Source: Haloactinomyces albus (GTDB lineage Bacteria > Actinomycetota > Actinomycetes > Mycobacteriales > Pseudonocardiaceae). Taken from it: a DNA stretch of 64,000 nt. The stretch covers positions 4,588,001-4,652,000 of the forward strand of contig NZ_JAVDXW010000001.1 of assembly GCF_031458135.1 (NCBI RefSeq). The letters run 5' to 3'. Numbering within the stretch: the stretch's first letter is position 1; each line of letters opens with the position of its first letter. Below, one piece after another: positions 1 through 9,013 of the stretch. Under the pieces are notes generated by a model that saw only the letters and a list, made by a program, of their open reading frames with translations, was not told the origin of the DNA and did not search any database. The position numbers were made by a program, and so were the translations under genes.

Positions 1-899
1 CCGACACCACCCCGGTGACCGCGGCGATGCTCGCCGAGCTGGCCGCGGACTGCCTGCCGCCCGGCGTGCTCAACGTGGTCTGCGGCGATCGCGACACCGG
101 GCGGGCGGTGGTGGCGCACCCGACTGCGGCGATGGTCTCGATCACCGGGTCCACGCGGGCCGGTCAGCAGGTGGCCACCGATGCGGCAGGCGACCTCAAG
201 CGCGTGCACCTCGAACTCGGAGGCAAGGCGCCTGCACTGGTGTTCGCCGATGCCGACCTCGGTGCCGCCGCCGAGGCTGTGGCGGGTGCGGGCTTCTTCA
301 ACGCCGGGCAGGACTGCACCGCCGCAACCCGGGTCCTGGTCGAGGAGTCCGTGGCCGAGGAGTTCCTCCGTGAACTCGTCGCGCGGGCCGAGGAGACTCG
401 CTGCGGCCCACCGTCCGATGAGCAAGCCGTCTTCGGGCCGTTGAACAGTGCCGATCACCTGGCCGGGGTGCAGGGCGTGATACGGGACCTTCCCGAGCAC
501 GCCAGGGTGCTCACCGGGGGAGTGAGGGTGGGTGAGCGGGGATTCTTCTTCGCACCCACCGTCGTCAGCGGGCTGCACCAGGAGGATGCCGCGGTCCAGC
601 AGGAGACGTTCGGTCCCATCCTGACGGTGCAGACGTTCGCCGACGAGGCCGAGGCGCTGCGGCTGGCCAACGGCGTCGACTACGCCCTGGCCTCCAGTGT
701 GTGGACGACCGACCACGGTCGTGCGCACCGGGCCGCGGCCCGGCTGGACTTCGGGTGCGTGTGGGTCAACACGCACATGGTGCTTCTCGCCGAGATGCCC
801 CACGGCGGGTTCAAGCACTCCGGCTACGGCAAGGATCTGTCCCGCTACGGGTTCGAGGACTACACCCGCCTCAAGCACGTGACCCACCGGTTCGACTGA
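1..899 (+). CDS. Aldehyde dehydrogenase, gamma-aminobutyraldehyde type (5' truncated)
   Basis: NAD-dependent oxidation of an aldehyde to the acid in the cytoplasm. The frame is open to the left edge, so roughly the first 200 residues of a typical 480-500 residue enzyme lie outside the window. Visible hallmarks are the LELGGK segment with its general-base Glu, the catalytic Cys in FFNAGQDCTAATR about 35 residues later, and a C-terminal MPHGGFKHSGYGKD segment. These C-terminal motifs resemble aminobutyraldehyde and betaine-aldehyde dehydrogenases more than the neighbour at 1111-2550, so I infer an amino-aldehyde substrate. The internal GTG at position 15 is not the start. The stop TGA is at 897-899; about 210 bases separate it from the next dehydrogenase on the same strand, which suggests a shared aldehyde or polyamine pathway. 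Family is near certain; substrate is a guess. Confidence 0.9.
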   Translation, partial: DTTPVTAAMLAELAADCLPPGVLNVVCGDRDTGRAVVAHPTAAMVSITGSTRAGQQVATDAAGDLKRVHLELGGKAPALVFADADLGAAAEAVAGAGFFNAGQDCTAATRVLVEESVAEEFLRELVARAEETRCGPPSDEQAVFGPLNSADHLAGVQGVIRDLPEHARVLTGGVRVGERGFFFAPTVVSGLHQEDAAVQQETFGPILTVQTFADEAEALRLANGVDYALASSVWTTDHGRAHRAAARLDFGCVWVNTHMVLLAEMPHGGFKHSGYGKDLSRYGFEDYTRLKHVTHRFD

Positions 900-1110
900 G
901 CCGTGGGAAGCCCGGACACGTGGGTGGCTCCTGTCCATCGGTGCCGCTGTCCGTCGATGCCGTCGCGCGGGCGGTGCCGCATGGGTGTCGACCGCAGCGT
1001 GGCCAACGTGCCAGAACGGCGATGTGGGCGGGTCGATCGCGCCGGATTGGCAGGATCGTGTGACCGGGTGCGTGCCTATCCTGCCCGTACAAGCAGCTTT
1101 TGGAGGTTCG

Positions 1111-2550
1111 ATGGAATCGGTGGTCGAGTACTGGATCGCGGGCCGGGCGGCGACGAGCACGGCGACGTTCGAGGTGCGCAACCCGTACGACTCGTCGATG
1201 GTCGCCACGGCGTGCTACGCCACCGCAGACGACGTGGAACAGGCCGTGGCGGCAGCGGATGCCTGCCGGAAAGACATGGCCGCGCTGCCTGCGCACGCCC
1301 GTGCCGCGGCGCTGGACCACGTCAGCAGGCGTCTGGCCGAACGCGGCGAGGAGATCGCGGAGCTCATCGTCGCCGAGAACGGCAAGCCGATCACCTGGGC
1401 GCGTGCCGAGGTGAACCGGTCGGTGTCGACGTTCCGGTGGGCCGCCGAGGAGGCCCGCCGTTTCTCCGGTGAGTTGCAGCGGCTGGACACCGAGCCGGGG
1501 CCGTCACGGTTGGCGCTGCTGCGCCGAGCCCCGCGTGGTCCTGTGCTGGGGATCGCACCGTTCAACTTCCCGCTGAATCTGGTGGCGCACAAGGTCGCGC
1601 CCGCGCTGGCCGCCGGGGCACCGATCGTGCTCAAACCGGCACCGAAGACACCGCTGTCGGCGCTGCTGCTCGGCGAGCTCCTCGCCGAGACCGACCTGCC
1701 CGCCGGGGCGTGGTCGGTGCTGCCGACCACCGACGAGCAGGCCGCCGACCTCGTTGCCGACCCGCGACTGCCGGTGGTGTCGTTCACCGGATCCGGCCCG
1801 GTCGGCTGGAGGATCCTGGACTCCGTGCCGCGCAAGCACGTGACCCTGGAACTCGGCGGCGATGCTGCCGTGGTGGTGTGCCCGGACTACGCCGACGAGG
1901 CCGACCTCGAGCACGCCGCCCAGCGCATCGCCACCTTCGCGATGTATCAGGCGGGCCAGTCGTGCGTGTCGGTGCAGCGGGTCTACGCCCACCGCGAGGT
2001 CTACGACCAGCTGGCGGCCCGGGTGGTCAAGGCCGTGGAATCCCTGGGAACCGGTGACCCGCGCGACGAGTCCACCATGGTCGGGCCGCTGATCGAGCCC
2101 GGGGCCGCAGACCGCGTCGAGGAGTGGGTGCACGAGGCGATCGCCGCCGGAGCCGAGCTGCTCACCGGCGGCGATCGGGACGGCAACAGCTGTGCCCCCA
2201 CGGTGCTGGCCGGGGTGCCACAGCAGGCCCGCATCAGCCACGAAGAGGTATTCGGACCGGTCGTGCTGCTGGAGGAGGTCGAGGAGACCCAGCAGGCCTT
2301 CGACCGGGTCAACGAGTCCCGCTACGGACTGCAGGCCGGCGTGTTCACCCACGACCTGCAGACGGCCTTCCACGCCTCGGCGACGCTGGACGTCGGTGGC
2401 GTGATCGTCGGTGACGTGCCCAGCTACCGGGCCGACCAGATGCCCTACGGAGGAGTGAAGGAATCCGGCGTCGGCCGGGAAGGCGTGCGCTCGGCCATGC
2501 ACGACCTCACCGAGGAACGAGTCACCGTTTTGACCGGCATCGAGATGTAG
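1111..2550 (+). CDS. NAD(P)-dependent aldehyde dehydrogenase
   Basis: A complete 479-residue aldehyde dehydrogenase. The open frame extends upstream to 985, but ATG 1111 is preceded by a TGGAGG ribosome site at 1101-1106 and starts the conserved domain correctly. Visible motifs are FNFP with Asn152, VSFTGSGPVG in the cofactor-binding region, the general base Glu247 in LELGG, and catalytic Cys285 in YQAGQSCVSVQR. The order matches the family. The extended Q-S-C-V context is like succinate-semialdehyde, lactaldehyde or glyceraldehyde-3-phosphate (non-phosphorylating) dehydrogenases, but I cannot assign the substrate. It follows another aldehyde dehydrogenase on the same strand and may act in the same catabolic route. 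Confidence 0.92.
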   Translation: MESVVEYWIAGRAATSTATFEVRNPYDSSMVATACYATADDVEQAVAAADACRKDMAALPAHARAAALDHVSRRLAERGEEIAELIVAENGKPITWARAEVNRSVSTFRWAAEEARRFSGELQRLDTEPGPSRLALLRRAPRGPVLGIAPFNFPLNLVAHKVAPALAAGAPIVLKPAPKTPLSALLLGELLAETDLPAGAWSVLPTTDEQAADLVADPRLPVVSFTGSGPVGWRILDSVPRKHVTLELGGDAAVVVCPDYADEADLEHAAQRIATFAMYQAGQSCVSVQRVYAHREVYDQLAARVVKAVESLGTGDPRDESTMVGPLIEPGAADRVEEWVHEAIAAGAELLTGGDRDGNSCAPTVLAGVPQQARISHEEVFGPVVLLEEVEETQQAFDRVNESRYGLQAGVFTHDLQTAFHASATLDVGGVIVGDVPSYRADQMPYGGVKESGVGREGVRSAMHDLTEERVTVLTGIEM

Positions 2551-2960
2551 ACAGTGCCGGTTGCCCGCGGATGAGGCCGAGCCCGGTCGGTGGGTGACGG
2601 CCTCACCCGTCGGGGGCGCGTATTACCGAAGTGCGTCGAAGAAAAGCCGTATCGCTGTATTGCCCGCTCGGCGAGTTCAATCCCGTTTATGCCCCTTTAT
2701 GGGGAAAGTCAGGCTGTATCGGCTGCCGTAGAATGTGGATTGAGATTGACCGATGACGACAGTGTCGAACCCCGCCAAGGACGGGTTCGTGTCGACAACG
2801 GGGTGAGCGAAACTTCACCGTGAGCAGGGCGAACGCCATTGTGCGCACCAGTCGTGCAATACGTGGCAAGCCGATTTCAAAAAGCTGCTGACCTGTTACT
2901 TTCTTCGGATACGCTTGGTATGCCGACGGAGTTCGGGACAACGGAACAGGGGAGGACACT
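2551..2960. other. Intergenic region with a small hairpin
   Basis: About 410 bases without a convincing gene. GGGTGA (2592-2597) and TCACCC (2603-2608) form a six-pair hairpin 40 bases after the dehydrogenase stop; there is no T-run, so it is at best a weak terminator. A 77-codon open frame at 2590-2823 lacks a ribosome site and recognisable features. The 3' end carries the ribosome site GGAGGA (2951-2956) of the next gene. Confidence 0.4.
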
Positions 2961-3089
2961 ATGCTGACCGTCTTCGCTGTCATGTTCGTTGCCGCTAGTT
3001 TGACCCTTCTTGTCACCTGCTTCGGTCTCCTCGAACTCGTCGAGGCCGCATCGGCCGCTCGGATCGCGATAGGGGTGCGTCGATCATGA
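2961..3089 (+). CDS. Small single-span membrane peptide (42 aa)
   Basis: A 42-codon reading frame beginning at ATG 2961 with a strong GGAGGA ribosome site five bases upstream. The product begins MLTVFAVMFVAASLTLLVTC, one hydrophobic helix long enough to span the membrane, and ends with a basic RIAIGVRRS tail. Its stop (3087-3089) overlaps the ATG of the next small gene (3086) as ATGA, so the two are probably translated together. I do not recognise a family. The ribosome site, coupling and coherent membrane helix argue that it is real despite its size. Confidence 0.6.
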   Translation: MLTVFAVMFVAASLTLLVTCFGLLELVEAASAARIAIGVRRS

Positions 3090-3265
3090 GTGAACTTCTC
3101 GGTTTCACCGGCGAAAGCACCGCTCCGGCTTTGTGCGTGTGGTGTCGACAATCTTTGGGCACTTCACCATCGGACGACTTCTGCTCGGAGAGCTGTCAAC
3201 AGTCGTGGCATGCTGCCCACGAGGCCGACGTGGCCATCACGAGAGACCGACGCCCGGCCGCGTAG
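3086..3265 (+). CDS. Small four-cysteine zinc-ribbon-like protein (59 aa)
   Basis: Starts at ATG 3086 inside the stop of the preceding 42-residue gene and ends at TAG 3263-3265. The protein has four cysteines as C17-x2-C20 and C33-x3-C37, the second pair in FCSESCQQSWH, a spacing typical of small zinc-binding modules. The rest is polar with an Arg-rich tail. I infer metal binding (zinc or another soft metal). The proximity of a degraded metal-transporting P-type ATPase just downstream is suggestive of a former metal-handling locus, but no function is proven. Confidence 0.6.
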   Translation: MSELLGFTGESTAPALCVWCRQSLGTSPSDDFCSESCQQSWHAAHEADVAITRDRRPAA

Positions 3266-3504
3266 CGTGCAGCTTTGCAGCCCACCACACCGAGGGCGGC
3301 GCTTGCCGCCGGCGCGTTCGCCGCTGCGGCTCGTCGCCGGCCGTCCTGCTGTGGGTACCCGGCCGAGGCGGTTTCTCACCGCTCGCTGCGCCCGGTGCCG
3401 ACGGCGACGTAGGCACCGCATTCGCGGCGCGCTCGCGCGGTCGCATCCTGCTCGGTCATCGAGGTCGTCCCGGCGGGTCGGCTTCGGTGGCCGTGTGGTG
3501 TCGG

Positions 3505-3794
3505 GACAGTCCGACGTGGGCATCGCCGCAGGCGGCGGCACCGACATCGCCGTGGAATCCGCCGACATCGTGTTGCTGCGCGAGGAGGTCACCGCCGTGC
3601 TCGGCGCCCGCGAGATCAGCCGGCGCTCCTACCACCGCACCCGCGTCAACGTGGCATCGGCGTTCACCTTCAACGGCATCGGCATCCCGCTGGCCACCAC
3701 CGGTCTCGTCTATCCGGTGTGGGCCGTGGTGGCCATGGCCGCCTCGGTGACGGCCATCTTCCTCAATTCCCTCGGCCCCGGCCCGCACTGCTGA
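3505..3794 (+). pseudogene. 3' remnant of a heavy-metal P-type ATPase
   Basis: The frame ending at 3794 encodes about 95 residues matching the extreme C-terminus of copper/heavy-metal P1B-type ATPases: SDVGIAAGGGTDIAVESADI corresponds to the segment after the GDGxNDAPAL hinge motif, followed by SRRSYHRTRVNVASAFTFNG and the final two transmembrane helices. The hinge itself, the phosphorylation (DKTG) and all upstream domains are missing; bases 3266-3504 give only Arg-rich, low-coherence translations in all frames. I therefore read this as a decayed fragment, not a functional transporter. It cannot hydrolyse ATP as it stands. Confidence 0.75.
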
Positions 3795-3838
3795 TTCAAG
3801 CCATCAGCAGTGCGGGGCGCGGGTGCGTAGTTCCCGGA

Positions 3839-4846
3839 TCAGTTGCCGGAGCTGAAGGCGGCGTCGAAGGCCGCCGACGGCGGGGAGAAGTTGAGTTTGC
3901 GGACGAACTCGAGCGCCTCGGGGGCGCCGGTCAGCCGGTCCATGCCCGCGTCCTCCCACTCGATCGAGATGGGGCCGTCGTAGCCGATCGCGTTCAGGGT
4001 GCGAAAGCAGTCCTGCCAGGGCACGTGCCCATGGCCGGTGGAGACGAAGTCCCAGCCGCGCCGAGGGTCGCCCCACGGCAGATGTGACCCGAGGACTCCG
4101 CTGCGCCCGTTGCCCATCTGCAACCGGGCTTCCTTGCAGTCCACGTGCAGGATTCGATCCTGGAAGTCCCACAGGAAGGTCACCGGGTCGAAGCCCTGCC
4201 ACACGTAGTGCGAGGGGTCGAAGTTGAGCCCGAACGCCTCGCGGTGACCGATCGCCTCCAGCGTGCGCACCGTCGTCCAGTAGTCGTAGGCGATCTCGGT
4301 GGGGTGCACCTCGAGGGCGAACCGCACGCCGCTCTCGTCGAACACGTCGAGGATGGGGTTCCACCGGTCGGCGAACTCCCGGTAGCCGCGCTCGATCATG
4401 GTATCCGGGGTGGGCGGGAACATCGCCACGGTGTACCAGATGGGCGAGCCGGTGAAGCCCACGACGGTGTCCACCCCGAACTTCGCCGCGGCTCGCGCGG
4501 TGTTCTGCATTTCCTCGGCGGCCCGCTGCCGGACACCGTCCGGGTCGCCGTCCCCCCAGATCCGCGGCGGCAGGATCGCCTGGTGGCGCTCGTCGATGGG
4601 GTGGTCGCAGGTGGCCTGGCCGACCAGGTGGTTGGACAGGATCCACGAGTTCAGGTTGTACTTGTCAAGCACCTCGCGCTTGCGCTGGACATACGTGTCG
4701 TCCTCGAGTGCCTTGTCGACCTCGAAGTGATCACCCCAGCAGGCGATCTCCAGGCCGTCGTAGCCCCATTCCGACGCCAATCGGGCGACTTCCTCGAAGG
4801 GGAGGTCGGCCCATTGTCCGGTGAACAGGGTGATCGGTCGTACCAT
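3839..4846 (-). CDS. Sugar phosphate isomerase/epimerase (TIM barrel), end of the ebo operon
   Basis: A 335-residue xylose-isomerase-like TIM barrel (AP-endonuclease family 2 fold). The metal-site carboxylates and histidines are in place: Glu179 in LEVHPTE, Asp210 and His213 in FDPSH, the HVDCK strand (His234, Asp236), and a late IEWED glutamate. Such enzymes isomerise, epimerise or dehydrate sugars, keto-sugars or inositols. It is last in the minus-strand series, 31 bases after the EboF gene, so it is probably co-transcribed with the ebo genes. A ribosome-like GGAGG precedes the ATG at 4846. Substrate unknown; inosose or a cyclitol derivative would suit the operon's inositol-phosphate synthase. 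Confidence 0.85.
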   Translation of the reverse strand: MVRPITLFTGQWADLPFEEVARLASEWGYDGLEIACWGDHFEVDKALEDDTYVQRKREVLDKYNLNSWILSNHLVGQATCDHPIDERHQAILPPRIWGDGDPDGVRQRAAEEMQNTARAAAKFGVDTVVGFTGSPIWYTVAMFPPTPDTMIERGYREFADRWNPILDVFDESGVRFALEVHPTEIAYDYWTTVRTLEAIGHREAFGLNFDPSHYVWQGFDPVTFLWDFQDRILHVDCKEARLQMGNGRSGVLGSHLPWGDPRRGWDFVSTGHGHVPWQDCFRTLNAIGYDGPISIEWEDAGMDRLTGAPEALEFVRKLNFSPPSAAFDAAFSSGN

Positions 4847-4877
4847 GATCGTTCCTCCAACGGGTTCAGGGGAATCT

Positions 4878-6290
4878 TCAGCAGGTGGTCGCCGCCGGTT
4901 GTTGCAGCCCGGACAGCCGCAGCAGCAGGTCTTTGACCTCGGTCGCGTGGTAGCGCTCCCGTCCGGGATCGGGGTCGGAGCACAGGAGTACGGGGCCGTC
5001 GGCCGCCCGGTCGGGAAGCCGCCCGTGGGTGCCGCGCACCGGGGCGGGGTCGAGCGGGACGACGTTCATGCGGTAGCGGAACCCGAGCTTCTTGCGGGCC
5101 AGCGCGGCCGCCGCGCGGAGTCGGACCGTGCGGTCGTTCGGGTCCATGAACAGCTCGGCGGGGTCGTAGCCGGGCTTGCGGTGGATCTCCACGTGCGTGG
5201 CGAAGTCGGGTGCCCGGTCGTCGTCGAGCCAGTAGTAGTAGGTGAACCACGCCCCGGGCTCGGCGACCGCGACCAGGTCTCCGGCGCGCTCGTGGTCGAT
5301 GCCGTAGCGGGCCTTGCCCTCGACGTCGAGCACCTCGTCGACGCCGGGCAGCGCAGCGATCAGGTCACGGACGCGCCTGCGGTCGGCCGGATCGCGGACG
5401 TAGACGTGCGCGGCCTGGTGGTCGGCCACGGCGAAGGCTCGCGAGGTCCACGGGTCGAGGTATTCCATGCCCTCCTGGGTGTGGACGTGCAGCAACCGTT
5501 CCCGGCGCAGCGCGCGGTTGATGTCGACCGGGCGGCTCGCCGGCGTGATGCCGTACTCCGACAGCGCCACCACGGTCGCGCCCTCGGCCCGGGCTTGATC
5601 GAGCAGCGGGCCGAGAGCGGCGTCCACGTCGCGGGCAGCGGTGACGGCCTGCGGGCTGTCCGGCCCGTGGCGCTGCAGGTCGTAGTCGAGGTGCGGGACG
5701 TAGGCCATCGTGAGGTCGGGGCGGCGAGTGACGAGCAGGTGGCGGGTGGCGCCTGCGATCCACTGCGATGAGGCGATCGATGCGGTCGGGCCCCAGTAGT
5801 TGAACAGCGGGAACGTCCCGAACTTGCCGGTGAGCTCGTCGTGCAGGTCGGCGGGGTAGGTGTAGCAGTCCGGGGACTTGCGCCCGTCGGCGTGGTAGAT
5901 CGGCCGGGGAGTGACGGTCTCGTCGGTGGTCATCCCCATCGCGTACCACCAGCAGACGTTGGTGGTCCGGTAGTCGGGTGCGCTCTCGCGGGCGGTCTCC
6001 CAGATCTTTTCGCCCGCCACGAGACGGTTGTGCTGGCGCCACAGGTGGACTTCACCGAGGTCGCGGAAGTACCACCCGTTGCCGACGATGCCGTGCCCGC
6101 CCGGGTAGCGGCCGGTGAGCAGACTCGACTGCACCGAGCAGGTCACAGCGGGAAACACCGTGCCCAGCTCGGCCTGGAAACCTTGCTCGGCGACACGCCG
6201 GAGATTCGGCATGTGCGCCAGCAGCCGCGGGGTCATGCCGACCACGTCGAGCAGCAGGACCGGCGTGCGCGCGGCAGGGGGAGCGTTCAT
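4878..6290 (-). CDS. eboF: EboF-like alkaline-phosphatase superfamily phosphodiesterase
   Basis: A 470-residue protein of the alkaline phosphatase/nucleotide pyrophosphatase superfamily. Metal ligand Asp15 (LLLDVVG) and the candidate nucleophile Thr50 in [15 protein letters not shown] are followed by [14 protein letters not shown], which carries further metal ligands, and by LSEYGIT, which replaces the usual S-D-H-G of nucleotide pyrophosphatases. That SEYGIT signature is what I associate with EboF-type proteins. The long open frame continues to 6827, but ATG 6290 overlaps the stop of the EboE gene as ATGA, which fixes the start. The reaction is unknown; the fold implies hydrolysis of a phospho- or sulfo-ester during maturation or trafficking of the ebo product. 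Confidence 0.85.
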   Translation of the reverse strand: MNAPPAARTPVLLLDVVGMTPRLLAHMPNLRRVAEQGFQAELGTVFPAVTCSVQSSLLTGRYPGGHGIVGNGWYFRDLGEVHLWRQHNRLVAGEKIWETARESAPDYRTTNVCWWYAMGMTTDETVTPRPIYHADGRKSPDCYTYPADLHDELTGKFGTFPLFNYWGPTASIASSQWIAGATRHLLVTRRPDLTMAYVPHLDYDLQRHGPDSPQAVTAARDVDAALGPLLDQARAEGATVVALSEYGITPASRPVDINRALRRERLLHVHTQEGMEYLDPWTSRAFAVADHQAAHVYVRDPADRRRVRDLIAALPGVDEVLDVEGKARYGIDHERAGDLVAVAEPGAWFTYYYWLDDDRAPDFATHVEIHRKPGYDPAELFMDPNDRTVRLRAAAALARKKLGFRYRMNVVPLDPAPVRGTHGRLPDRAADGPVLLCSDPDPGRERYHATEVKDLLLRLSGLQQPAATTC

Positions 6291-7456
6291 CGGGTGACCT
6301 CCGTGAGTCCGAGTGCGAGCAGGTGGCGGCGGGTCCAGTCGAGTTCGGCCGCGATGCCCTCCACGAGACCTCCTTGCGGGCGTTGCCGTTCGGGGAGCAC
6401 GTCCCAGGTGTAGGTCTCCACCTCGACGTGCCGGGTCCGCGCCGTCTCGCCGCCCAGCAGCGTGTCGAGAGAGGACACCAGCACCGGGCGGGTGGTGGCC
6501 AGTGGCGGGGGCGGGTCGGCGTGCAGCGGCACGTGGAAGTGCACGCGCCAGGGCTGGTAGCCGGGCAGGCCCTCGGCGGTGCCCAGCGCGGCGTCGAGGT
6601 CGTCGACCCCGTGGGGACGTCCGTTCGTGGCCTCCCGCGTCTGGTGCAGGAAACGCGGCTCGGCGAAGGACTCCAGCGCGGCCCGGGCCTCGGGCTGGTG
6701 GGGATCCGGGACTTCCAACGCGCAGGAGGCCTGTGCCTTGACCACGGGCAGACCGGCCGCGGTCAGGTCGTGCAGGGCCTGCCGCGGGTTCTCGAACGCG
6801 ACGGCGAGGTGGCAGGTGTCGAGGCAAACGCCGAGGTGGTCGGCGTCCACGCCCGCCAGGTGGGTGATGGCCTCGCCGGTCGTCTCGATGACACAGCCCG
6901 GTTCCGGCTCCACGCCCACGCGCACCGTGCGACCTTCCTCGGCGGCGATCTTGACCAGGCCGCGAGCGAGCTCGTCGAGCCGGTCACGCGCAGCCTGCTG
7001 CTGATCGCGGTGCCAGGGCTGCCGCCATCCCAGCGGCAGCGTCGAGACGCTGCCCTGGTCGACATCGTCGGGAAGCAACCGGGTCAGCAGCCGCGCGAGG
7101 TCGAGCGTGTAGTCCAGCCGGGCCCGTTCGGTCCAGTCCGGGCGGTAGACGGCGTGCTTGACCACCGGCTGCTGGAAACCGCGGTAGGGAAACCCGTTGA
7201 GGGTGACCACGTCGAGGCCGCGCGCGGCGAGTTCGGCGCGCAGCCGCGCCTGCGCGGTATCGTCCTCGGTCAGGGTGGTCGCGACGTCGCGCGCGAGCCA
7301 CAGGCCGAGCCCGAGCCGGTCGGTGCCGAGGCGTTCGCGGATCGGCACGGCGTACCGGTCGAGCTGGGCGATGATCCCGTCGAGGTCCTCGGCGGGATGG
7401 ACGTTCGTGCAGTAGGCGAGGTGGACGGTCGAGCCGTCGGGATGCCGGAATCGCAT
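6287..7456 (-). CDS. eboE: EboE-like metabolite traffic protein (TIM barrel)
   Basis: A 389-residue TIM-barrel protein with the EboE hallmarks: an early HLAYCTNVHPAEDLDG segment, then LNGFPYRGFQ, VVKHAVYRPDW and STLPLGW, then VEPEPGCVIET and CLDTCHLAVAFE with the metal-site residues. EboE proteins are associated with export or relocation of secondary metabolites such as the scytonemin precursor in cyanobacteria. ATG 7456 was chosen because upstream codons translate to low-complexity Arg/Ser sequence and because only four bases separate it from the stop of the preceding gene. The 3' end overlaps eboF by four bases. Confidence 0.88.
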   Translation of the reverse strand: MRFRHPDGSTVHLAYCTNVHPAEDLDGIIAQLDRYAVPIRERLGTDRLGLGLWLARDVATTLTEDDTAQARLRAELAARGLDVVTLNGFPYRGFQQPVVKHAVYRPDWTERARLDYTLDLARLLTRLLPDDVDQGSVSTLPLGWRQPWHRDQQQAARDRLDELARGLVKIAAEEGRTVRVGVEPEPGCVIETTGEAITHLAGVDADHLGVCLDTCHLAVAFENPRQALHDLTAAGLPVVKAQASCALEVPDPHQPEARAALESFAEPRFLHQTREATNGRPHGVDDLDAALGTAEGLPGYQPWRVHFHVPLHADPPPPLATTRPVLVSSLDTLLGGETARTRHVEVETYTWDVLPERQRPQGGLVEGIAAELDWTRRHLLALGLTEVTR

Positions 7457-7460
7457 GGGC

Positions 7461-8336
7461 TCAGCTCTCCGGCCGCGCGCCGCGCAGGATGGAGTTGCCC
7501 GCGAAGGTCGCGCCCTGGTCCACAGGGGTGTCCGTGTTGTCGTCGAGTTCGAGCTTGCCGCTCTGGGCGTAGAAGTCGATCGGGTTGCGCCAGAGCACCG
7601 TGTCGACGTCGTCCTCGCCGAATCCCGCATCCAACATCGCCCGGGCGGTCTTGGCCGTCTTCAGTGGATCGCTCTTGCCCCAGTCGGCCGCGGAGTTCAC
7701 CAGCATGCCCTCGGTGCCGTACTCCTGCAGGATCGCCACCATCCGATCCTCGTCCATTTTCGTGTCGGGATAGATGGAAAAGCCCATCCAACAGCCGGAA
7801 CCGGCCACCAGGTCGACGGTCACCTCGTTGAGGTGATCGACCACGACACGTTCGGCGGCGATGCCGGACTCGCGGACGACGTCGAGAGTGCGGCGGGTGC
7901 CCGCGACCTTGTCGCGGTGCGGAGTGTGGACCAGGACGGGGAGATCGTGCTCGACGGCCAGGGCGAGCTGGGCGGCGAAGACCATGTCCTCCTCGGCGGT
8001 CATCGCGTCGTAGCCGAGTTCACCGACGGCGACGACGCCGTCCTTGGCCAGGTAGCGCGGCAGGATGTCGAGCACGTCACGGCAACGCGGGTCGTTGGCC
8101 TCCTTCGGATTGAGCCCGATGGTGCAGTGGTGGCGGATGCCGTACTGGGCGGCCCGAAAGGGTTCCCACCCCACGAGCCCGTCGAAGTAGTCGACGAAGG
8201 TCGCCACGGAGGTGCGGGGCTGGCCCATCCAGAACGAGGGCTCCACCAGCGCCCGCACGCCCGCGTGGTGCATCGCGGCGTAGTCGTCGGTCGTCCGCGA
8301 TGTCATGTGGATGTGCGGATCGAAAATGCGCATCAT
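7461..8336 (-). CDS. eboB: EboB-like TatD-family metal-dependent hydrolase
   Basis: A 291-residue amidohydrolase-fold protein. The N-terminal DPHIHMTSRT provides the first pair of metal histidines; VGELGYD, HTPHRDK and DHLNE supply later metal ligands in the TatD order. The C-terminus (NPIDFYAQSGKLELD) is the conserved NPxxFY segment of this subfamily. Two adjacent ATGs exist; the first (8336) overlaps the EboA stop as ATGA and has GGGAG upstream, so I chose it. It lies between EboA and EboE, the usual ebo context. TatD proteins are typically nucleases or phosphoester/amide hydrolases; the ebo member's substrate is unknown. Confidence 0.88.
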   Translation of the reverse strand: MMRIFDPHIHMTSRTTDDYAAMHHAGVRALVEPSFWMGQPRTSVATFVDYFDGLVGWEPFRAAQYGIRHHCTIGLNPKEANDPRCRDVLDILPRYLAKDGVVAVGELGYDAMTAEEDMVFAAQLALAVEHDLPVLVHTPHRDKVAGTRRTLDVVRESGIAAERVVVDHLNEVTVDLVAGSGCWMGFSIYPDTKMDEDRMVAILQEYGTEGMLVNSAADWGKSDPLKTAKTARAMLDAGFGEDDVDTVLWRNPIDFYAQSGKLELDDNTDTPVDQGATFAGNSILRGARPES

Positions 8337-9013
8337 GTCTCCCTGGACGGGTTGATGTCGTTCGGGTCGACGAGCCCGAACACGTCGGCGGGGATGTCGC
8401 GCCCGGCGGCTCGGCGCTCGTGGGCGTAGTCGGCGAGCATCCGGGCGAGTTCGGCGTCGGCGCGCTCGGCGAGTCCGCTGATGTCGGCCAGCGGGATGCC
8501 GAGGAAGACGCACTTGAGTACGCCCTGGCGATACCCTGCCGGTTCCAGGTGCCGGGCACCGTAGGCGGCCAGGGCGGCGGCGATGAGCCGGGTGTCGTTG
8601 GTGCGCAGGCCATCGTGAACCAGCGGCAGCGCGTGGTCGCCGAGCTTGTCGCCGGTGTCGAGCGGTCCCAGTCCGCGCAGCACCCCGCGTTTCTCCGCGG
8701 CGTCGCCGTACCGGTACAGCGCTGCCACCTCCTCGCCGAGGTCGGCACCGGACAGCGGCAGCGCCGCCATCATGAGCGTGCGCGCGGCGTCATCGACGGT
8801 CCATCCGCGCTCCTCGCTCCCCGATGCGGGGGCCTGCGGGCCGTGGAGGGGACCACGGCCACAGCGCCGCCCGGCCGCGGGAAACAGGGCTCCGATGGCC
8901 GTGCGGTCCCCGCCGATCCGGTCCAGCGCGTCGGCCAGCCACCGCCTGCCCTGCCCGGACAATCGGGCATCGAGCAGGACGCGCAACTCTTCCGGAGGCG
9001 TATTCCGGGTCAT
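8333..9013 (-). CDS. eboA: EboA domain protein
   Basis: A 226-residue protein that matches the EboA family by its central block: GVLRGLGPLDTGDKLGDHAL, then VHDGLRTNDTRLIAAALAAYG, then LKCVFLGIPLADISGL and a C-terminal ADAELARMLADYAHERRAAGR. No enzymatic motif is visible; the composition predicts an all-helical, HEAT-like scaffold. ATG 9013 overlaps the stop of the preceding isomerase (9010) as ATGA, and the 3' end overlaps eboB. Upstream in-frame sequence to 9466 is Arg-rich shadow. EboA is the defining but biochemically uncharacterised member of the cluster. Confidence 0.9.
   Translation of the reverse strand: MTRNTPPEELRVLLDARLSGQGRRWLADALDRIGGDRTAIGALFPAAGRRCGRGPLHGPQAPASGSEERGWTVDDAARTLMMAALPLSGADLGEEVAALYRYGDAAEKRGVLRGLGPLDTGDKLGDHALPLVHDGLRTNDTRLIAAALAAYGARHLEPAGYRQGVLKCVFLGIPLADISGLAERADAELARMLADYAHERRAAGRDIPADVFGLVDPNDINPSRET

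Noticed and set aside
2590-2823. A 77-codon frame between the dehydrogenase and the small genes
   Set aside because: No ribosome site and no recognisable structure; left as intergenic.
4878-6827. Long start for the EboF gene at 6827
   Set aside because: It would overlap the EboE gene by more than 500 bases; the ATGA overlap at 6290 is the better start.
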